This document shows, piece by piece, positions 44,355 through 49,014 of a stretch of DNA of 49,014 bases. The position numbers and the translations under genes were made by a program. The DNA comes from Chroococcus sp. CMT-3BRIN-NPC107 (GTDB lineage Bacteria; Cyanobacteriota; Cyanobacteriia; Cyanobacteriales; Chroococcidiopsidaceae): positions 1 to 49,014 of the forward strand of contig JAHHGY010000028.1 of NCBI GenBank assembly GCA_019359635.1, given 5' to 3'. The notes beneath the pieces were generated by a model. That model was not told where the DNA came from. It did no database searches and was given only the letters and a program-made list of their open reading frames with translations. How positions within the stretch are numbered: the first letter of the stretch is position 1; each line of letters begins with the position of its first letter.

Positions 44355-45821
44355 TCAAAGATACTGTAAGAAAACTAATATACCCAAAACGAGCAGTATT
44401 AAACTAAGAGCGCTCGTAACTAACTTGTGTTGCCGAATAATAGCTTTTAGTCTGTTTTCGACTTCTGCGCGATCGCATTGTTGGCTTTTTAATAAAAATT
44501 GATAGTCTAAATCGCTTAAACTTTTATTTTCTGCCCAAGTTTCAGCTTGCTTTAATACCTCGCCGTGTAAAAGTTTTGCTGCATCGCAGTTTGCTGACCA
44601 TTCCTGCAATGCTTGAGCATAAGGGCGCAATTTGGTTAATTGTTTCTCTACCCAAGTTAAGGAAAAAACTTCTTGATAAATCCGATTTTTTACTTGCAAT
44701 TGTCCGCTTTGCGCGATCGCTAAACCAGATAGTAATAATTCTATTTGTTCCCTAGAGCCATCTGTTGGAACTTCAGAGCCTTGCAATAGCTGCTGATAAA
44801 GCTGTAAAAGCATTCCCGCCCTTTGTTCGTTTCTCAGCAAGCGATCGCGCACTGTTTGTAAATGCTCTGGTTCGTCCTTTGCTTCCCAATTTTCAATAAT
44901 GTGCGATCGCACCAATTTTTCGAGTAAAAAGGGCGAAAACTGATAATAAAACCCAATTAGATGATAATTAACAATTGGTAAATGGCTGTCTAACTTATAG
45001 CGCTCCTCTCCTACTTCTTCCCTGTTACTTGGTTGAGAACCGCTAGATCGTTGTTGAATAACTAGCTGACAAAGCTTTTGAGTTAAAAACGGCTGCCCAT
45101 TTGTCCAAGCCAAAATCTCTTTTAACACCGCTAACGGATTATCTACTTTTTCTTTTAATCCGGCAGCTAAAGGAGCAATTTCTGCCAGTTTAAAACCAGA
45201 TAAATTGATAGATTTACCAATATTAAACGGAGTACGCTGGCAGTCGCCAATTAAATCTGTAGGGGTTGCGACTCCAAATAGCGCCCAAGTAAGACGGTTA
45301 TAAGCTGAATTTTCTGCTCTTTGGTTGTAGCAAGAACGAATTAAGGCAAAAAAATCTTCAGTGGGAAAGTTAAGCCCCAAAATACTATCAATTTCATCAA
45401 CAAAAATAAAAATATTCTCTTGAACAAGTTGAACTAATAAAATATCTTCGATAAAGTGACTCAATCTTTGAAGCGGCGATAAATCTTCTTTTTCTTGCCA
45501 CCAAGCTTTTAAATCGACTTTATTAAATAAATTAAAACTCCTTAATAAATCTACTACGATGCCTTTATACCATTGAGTCGGGGTAATATTTTGGCTACCA
45601 ATGCGTGTCATATCAATAGAAGCACAGATACCGCCAGCTTGTTCTAGCCGATACCGAGTCCGAGTCCGCAAGCTAGATTTGCCCATTTGCCGAGAACTAA
45701 ATACATAGCAAAATTCGCTTTTTAATAAAGCATTATAAAGATCGTAGTCTGCTTGACGCTCTACATAAGTTAGAGCATCTATTTTTAAACTACCGCCAAC
45801 TTGATACTCGTACTTATTCAT
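44355..45821 (-). CDS. AAA-like (AAA_35) ATPase with C-terminal membrane anchor
   Basis: The 488-residue protein starts YEYQVGGSLKIDALTYVERQ, as cyanobacterial AAA_35 proteins do. The nucleotide loop is the unusual SSRQMGKSSLRTR (about residues 43-55) and Walker B is IFIFVDEIDSI (about 136-146). GQPFLTQKLCQLV is a later conserved helix (sensor/winged-helix region). A single hydrophobic stretch near the C-terminus (SALSLILLVLGILVFLQYL) should anchor it in a membrane. The family is linked to signalling or conflict roles in cyanobacteria, but no substrate is known. It begins 4 nt after the stop of the partner ATPase gene. Confidence 0.85.
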   Translation of the reverse strand: MNKYEYQVGGSLKIDALTYVERQADYDLYNALLKSEFCYVFSSRQMGKSSLRTRTRYRLEQAGGICASIDMTRIGSQNITPTQWYKGIVVDLLRSFNLFNKVDLKAWWQEKEDLSPLQRLSHFIEDILLVQLVQENIFIFVDEIDSILGLNFPTEDFFALIRSCYNQRAENSAYNRLTWALFGVATPTDLIGDCQRTPFNIGKSINLSGFKLAEIAPLAAGLKEKVDNPLAVLKEILAWTNGQPFLTQKLCQLVIQQRSSGSQPSNREEVGEERYKLDSHLPIVNYHLIGFYYQFSPFLLEKLVRSHIIENWEAKDEPEHLQTVRDRLLRNEQRAGMLLQLYQQLLQGSEVPTDGSREQIELLLSGLAIAQSGQLQVKNRIYQEVFSLTWVEKQLTKLRPYAQALQEWSANCDAAKLLHGEVLKQAETWAENKSLSDLDYQFLLKSQQCDRAEVENRLKAIIRQHKLVTSALSLILLVLGILVFLQYL

Positions 45822-45825
45822 CGCT

Positions 45826-47139
45826 TTAGGTCAATTGTTCGCGGAAGTATAGCCGATACAAATTGCAGCTTGGCGTTGCTTGATTTTCTTGTAATTTAAC
45901 TAAACCCATGCTTTCTAACTTATAAGCTGCGATCGCATCTAAGGGCAATGGTTCAACAGCTTTTACTACCTGTTTGTAGGCTGCGGCTAATTCTGGATGC
46001 TCTTGGAGATTGGCTAAATGATGGCGTAAATGGTCACTATAAATTCCGGCTACGGTAGGAGCAGTTTGTAATAGTTGACTTAAAGATACTTCGCTGCGTG
46101 CTAAATGATAAAGCGCAACTCTAACTAAATATGGATGTCCGCCAATAGTTGCTAAAAGCTTAGCTAGTTGCTCCTCTGTCAGCGTATCTAAGCGATGACG
46201 TTTAGCTAAATCAAGTATTTGCTCTAAGTTAAATTCGGGCAATTTAATCGGTAAACCCACATTAAAGGGAGATTGATTAATTGGTAACGGAATATAAGCT
46301 TCGGTAGCATGAACTATCACCAGTCGGAGTTTTTGCCATTGGGCTATTTCCGCCGCATCTTCGTACCAAGAGCGCAGTAGGGGAAGAAAGTCGCTAGAAA
46401 TTTCGGGATATTCAAAGATGCGATTAACTTCATCTAAGGCTAAAACCACTGGAGCGTTTATTTCTGTAAGCAAATACTCTTGAAAATATAAAGTACAGCT
46501 AACTTTGCTACCGATATCTGCATCCCAATACTTATCTAGTTTTGGATCTAAATTAAGCTGACGGCTGACGTTAGCGCATAACCAGCGCAGAAACTTATCT
46601 AAGGAGGTAAAAATGTTACTATCTGCTTGTTGCAAGCTCAATAGCACTGTGCGTAAACCTGTTTGCTTGGCGTAGGCTAAAATCCGGTGCATTAGAGAAG
46701 TTTTGCCCATTTGTCTAGGTGCTTTGATGCGAATTAAACTTCCTGGTTTGCTAACTTGCGTGTAAGCGCGCTCCTCAATCGGAGGACGTTTGATATAAAA
46801 GAGGGAATCAAGCGGTACTGTACCGCTTGGAACTTCTAAAAAATCTTCATTTAGACTAATATCTGCTCTATTAGGCGATCGCCCATGCCGCTCTAGAGCC
46901 GTTTGAAAGTTGGTTTTACTAACGGTTTCTCCTAATGCTTGGCTAAGGAGTTTCCAAACTTTTGGTCCTACATCGCGAGTAATATAGCTAATTGAATAGC
47001 CGGAATTAAAAGCAATCTGCTCGTAGGTTTGATTTTGTAAAGAGCCGATTAAAATCGCCGTTTCCACGTCTGTTAGATGTCTGCCAAAACGGGCAAACAC
47101 TAATTTATTGACTACTTCTAGCCCTTGCTCAAAATCCAT
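45826..47139 (-). CDS. AAA-like (AAA_35) ATPase with N-terminal HTH-like domain
   Basis: This 437-residue protein has an N-terminal domain (about 1-90) with VETAILIGSLQNQTYEQIAF and GYSISYITRDVGPKVWKLL, a helix-turn-helix-like fold common at the front of cyanobacterial STAND/AAA-like signalling ATPases (vMAP-type). The ATPase domain follows: RIKAPRQMGKTSLMHR (Walker A) and VVLALDEVNRIFE (Walker B). It is co-directional with the anchored ATPase, separated by 4 nt. It has no membrane segment. Such N-terminal domains are thought to mediate homotypic contacts with effector proteins rather than sequence-specific DNA binding, but this is unproven here. Confidence 0.85.
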   Translation of the reverse strand: MDFEQGLEVVNKLVFARFGRHLTDVETAILIGSLQNQTYEQIAFNSGYSISYITRDVGPKVWKLLSQALGETVSKTNFQTALERHGRSPNRADISLNEDFLEVPSGTVPLDSLFYIKRPPIEERAYTQVSKPGSLIRIKAPRQMGKTSLMHRILAYAKQTGLRTVLLSLQQADSNIFTSLDKFLRWLCANVSRQLNLDPKLDKYWDADIGSKVSCTLYFQEYLLTEINAPVVLALDEVNRIFEYPEISSDFLPLLRSWYEDAAEIAQWQKLRLVIVHATEAYIPLPINQSPFNVGLPIKLPEFNLEQILDLAKRHRLDTLTEEQLAKLLATIGGHPYLVRVALYHLARSEVSLSQLLQTAPTVAGIYSDHLRHHLANLQEHPELAAAYKQVVKAVEPLPLDAIAAYKLESMGLVKLQENQATPSCNLYRLYFREQLT

Positions 47140-47383
47140 TTTGTGCTATAGCTCTTGCTCTCGATCGTATTTTACCTGAGTTTGACAGAGGTTAGGAAAT
47201 AGCACCAATTTCCTTTAGTAATTTTTAAGCAGTAATTGCTTGCTAAGGTTGCAACGTCAAGACTGTGGCAACTGAGTTTTAAGTCCAGAGATTTTCTGTA
47301 ACGACAATTACAAAATTCGCAATTACTTTAGAAATTGAAAGGGCTGATAGCCAAACAATCTATTACACATAGACAGGTACATT

Positions 47384-47539
47384 ATGCAACAAACTGTAGC
47401 GATCGCGCCATTTATTGAAGCGCCCCAAACGCAACTAACAAATAAAAATCCATCCAGTCATTACCTAGTTGCGGTATGGCGATTAGACGAAAATTCTAAG
47501 CTTTATTGTCAGTGGATCGAGCAAAAATTCAACAAATAA
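47384..47539 (+). CDS. Small hypothetical protein of 51 residues
   Basis: The frame opens at ATG 47384 and closes with TAA at 47537-47539. The C-terminal half reads HYLVAVWRLDENSKLYCQWIEQKF, an orderly strand-turn-strand pattern rather than random sequence. No family is recognised with certainty. It is the first gene of a plus-strand run (this gene, the DUF3574 gene, an unknown gene and a truncated VOC-like gene) and diverges from the ATPase pair with 244 bp between starts. The N-terminal half has low complexity and contains a HIP1 site. Confidence 0.55.
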   Translation: MQQTVAIAPFIEAPQTQLTNKNPSSHYLVAVWRLDENSKLYCQWIEQKFNK

Positions 47540-47566
47540 TTCACTAAAAAGACATCTTCAAAACCT

Positions 47567-48010
47567 ATGCAAACTCTAAAAAAAAGTTTTGGCGCTTTAT
47601 TTATAACTAGCCTCTTATTTACAGGTGTTATCTCATTAAGAGAGGTTAGCGCTCAAATTCCTCAAGCACCAGCAACTAGAAAAATTACAACAAATATACT
47701 CGTTCAAGATGAGTTGTATTTGGGTAGAAATAAACCCGGAGGACAAGTGTCTAATCAAGCTTTCCAGCAATTTTTGCAATCTCAAGTCACGCCTCGTTTT
47801 CCTGATGGACTAACAGTATTGGATGCCGATGGGCAATTTCTTGGTAGCAATGGAATTATCAAAGAAAAGACAAAGCTGCTGATTTTGATTCATGCCAACC
47901 GCCAAGAAGACCAAAAAGAAATTCAAGAAATTATTGACGAGTACAAAGAGCAATTTGACCAAGAATCGGTGCTGCGCGTCACCAGTACGCCAGGACAAGT
48001 TCGCTTTTAA
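47567..48010 (+). CDS. Secreted DUF3574 protein
   Basis: This 147-residue protein has an N-terminal signal peptide (about 1-30, KSFGALFITSLLFTGVISL). The mature part matches DUF3574: DELYLGRNKPGG, then FLQSQVTPRFPDGLTVLDAD, IKEKTKLLILIHAN and an end of EQFDQESVLRVT. The family is small, exported and of unknown function. No Cys for a lipobox is visible near the cleavage site, so it should be a soluble periplasmic or exported protein. It follows the 51-residue gene by 27 bp. Confidence 0.85.
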   Translation: MQTLKKSFGALFITSLLFTGVISLREVSAQIPQAPATRKITTNILVQDELYLGRNKPGGQVSNQAFQQFLQSQVTPRFPDGLTVLDADGQFLGSNGIIKEKTKLLILIHANRQEDQKEIQEIIDEYKEQFDQESVLRVTSTPGQVRF

Positions 48011-48070
48011 ATAATCTTTAAAGCCAGAGATAAATGGGTTTTAAATTAGCTAGAAAACTCCTATAAGCCT

Positions 48071-48595
48071 ATGCACAACCAAATGATTGCTACCGATGGA
48101 AACCAACAAGTAGATCGATTTACCTTTACTGAAGCTCGTAGCGGCATCAGGATAGTTTTTTTGCCACAAACACTTAGAGGAGATCGGAAAGTTGCTCAAT
48201 TAGATTATCAAGATTCAAAGGGAAAACTTACATTCCGAGGTGATGAAGTTAAACAACAAAAAAGCAATCTTGGTTTACTAATTTCCATAACCCTTAAAAC
48301 CAATGTAGCGGAAGGAGAAATAAATTTTGCTTTAATACTGCCATCAGTCAACTTAGCAGATAAAAAAAAGCAGGATTTTGAAACCGTTGCGATCGCTACT
48401 ACTAGAAACCAAAAAATAGTTGCAAACCAGGTAGAAATTCAATTTAACTACAAGACTTTGACGTTAAAAGGCTGTGCTGAAAATTTGTCGATGGTTGCGC
48501 CCTTACCCTCGGCAGATCGCCACAATCAGGCCTGGTTTCCTTATACCAAAAGGCATGAAGCTTCGTTCAACTTGATGGATTTTCAGAGATTTTAA
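48071..48595 (+). CDS. Hypothetical beta-rich protein
   Basis: No family is recognised in this 174-residue protein. The sequence alternates hydrophobic and polar residues (GIRIVFLPQTL, GLLISITLKTN, INFALILPSVN, VEIQFNYKTLTLKG), consistent with a beta-sandwich or barrel. It has no signal peptide and no membrane segment. It lies 60 bp after the DUF3574 gene on the same strand and 46 bp before the truncated VOC-like gene. Function unknown. Confidence 0.65.
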   Translation: MHNQMIATDGNQQVDRFTFTEARSGIRIVFLPQTLRGDRKVAQLDYQDSKGKLTFRGDEVKQQKSNLGLLISITLKTNVAEGEINFALILPSVNLADKKKQDFETVAIATTRNQKIVANQVEIQFNYKTLTLKGCAENLSMVAPLPSADRHNQAWFPYTKRHEASFNLMDFQRF

Positions 48596-48641
48596 TCTTT
48601 GAAAATCCAAACTCACTTAACCACAACTACAGGTTTTTACT

Positions 48642-48905
48642 ATGATTCACCACATTTCAATTGCAGCTAACCAACCGCAACAAGTAGCTCAAGTTTTAGC
48701 TCAAATATGTCAAGGACAAGTAGCACCCTTTCCTTATCATCAAGGCAGCTATGTTGTCCTCGCTCTCGACTCTCACGGAACAATGATTGAGGTAATGCCT
48801 CAAGGTACTAAACTAACGCCAAGTTCCGACGACTTCGTTTCTGGTACTCAACTGGTACAAAATTCAGCAGATTCTAAAGCTAGCTATAATAGACCTCTTG
48901 CGTGA
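48642..48905 (+). pseudogene. VOC/glyoxalase-like gene, 3' end cut by IS insertion
   Basis: The reading frame starts MIHHISIAANQPQQVAQVLA, the typical first beta-alpha unit of a vicinal-oxygen-chelate protein with an N-terminal metal-type His, then GSYVVLALDSHGTMIEVMP with a possible second metal ligand (Glu). At about codon 83 it runs into IS5-type terminal DNA (AGACCTCTTGCG), so the last residues RPLA and the TGA at 48903-48905 come from the insertion. The family is longer, so the gene is very likely inactive. Confidence 0.75.
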
Positions 48906-49014
48906 ATCACGAGGGGGTAGCAAGCTCAAAGTTGAGAAGCGCTGCAATTAAGTTAAATCGTAGTCCGAAACGTTTGCGGCGGTTACGATAGCGTTCAGCT
49001 AAAATCCGAAAAAT
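48892..49014 (-). mobile_element. IS5-type insertion sequence, end portion
   Basis: From about 48892 the DNA changes from the VOC-like gene to an insertion-sequence end with AGACCTCTTGCG at the boundary, a terminal sequence I associate with cyanobacterial IS5-family elements. The transposase C-terminus is read from the window edge inward on the minus strand. The other end of the element is outside the window, and the target duplication cannot be determined. Confidence 0.7.
48907..49014 (-). CDS. IS5-family transposase, C-terminal part (runs off window)
   Basis: Read on the minus strand, the last 35 codons give LAERYRNRRKRFGLRFNLIA followed by ALLNFEL and a TGA at 48907-48909. The AERYRNRR(K/R)RFGLRFNLIA ending is the usual C-terminus of IS5-family DDE transposases in cyanobacteria. 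The rest of the gene lies beyond the right edge of the window. Confidence 0.8.
   Translation of the reverse strand: MFRILAERYRNRRKRFGLRFNLIAALLNFELATPS

Noticed and set aside
1-49014. CRISPR arrays, tRNA and rRNA genes
   Set aside because: No regularly spaced direct repeats, cloverleaf or rRNA-like stretch was seen in the intergenic DNA.

Overview
The window is chromosomal DNA from a cyanobacterium. The octamer GCGATCGC (HIP1) occurs roughly 60 times by my hand count, where about one copy would be expected by chance. Several genes are also cyanobacterial hallmarks: nblS, ldpA, a ycf45-type ATPase, a Psb35-like photosystem II protein and DUF3326. I cannot name the genus. No rRNA, tRNA or CRISPR array was seen. 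Both ends lie inside transposase genes (IS4-type on the left, IS5-type on the right), so the window may be one whole contig of a draft assembly that broke at multicopy insertion sequences.

Layout. 1-1 kb: a partial IS4 transposase, an intact vapB-like antitoxin and a wrecked PIN toxin gene. 1-8.6 kb: a coupled methyltransferase/GPH transporter pair, a phosphoribosyltransferase, rfbB with a TonB-like protein, cobI divergent from a lipase-like hydrolase, and a cytochrome b6-like protein that lacks one expected heme-ligand histidine. 8.6-10.7 kb: a decayed stretch with a CHAT remnant and a cupin pseudogene around an intact GNAT gene. 10.7-17.2 kb: signalling and histidine biosynthesis, with an RppA-like regulator, short-form hisG, and an 1185-residue FHA/PAS/GAF histidine kinase with its response regulator. 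17.4-23.1 kb: a CNNM/CorC protein, a ferredoxin/61-residue protein/DUF3326 operon, and acnB.

23.2-24.9 kb is a small toxin-antitoxin island with no HIP1 inside: an orphan HicB, a HEPN-like protein of unknown family, a RelE/antitoxin pair and an orphan DUF433 protein. 25-32.6 kb is a long co-directional minus-strand run: folK, a Nudix hydrolase, a frameshifted Uma2 gene, phr, purD, nblS and an LD-carboxypeptidase. 32.8-43.9 kb holds a class A penicillin-binding protein, the Psb35-like gene, a TerB-like gene, rsmB, a 1028-residue membrane protein with a strict 98-residue repeat, ldpA and the ycf45-type gene. 44.1-49 kb is accessory: a tandem pair of AAA-like ATPases, one with an HTH-like N-terminus and one with a C-terminal membrane anchor, then several small genes, the last cut by an IS5-type element.

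The genes most likely to represent undescribed biology are the 98-residue-repeat membrane protein, the paired AAA-like ATPases, the HEPN-like gene in the toxin-antitoxin island, the ferredoxin/DUF3326 operon and the cytochrome b6-like protein with a ligand substitution. Genome decay is a second theme: at least five genes are visibly broken.
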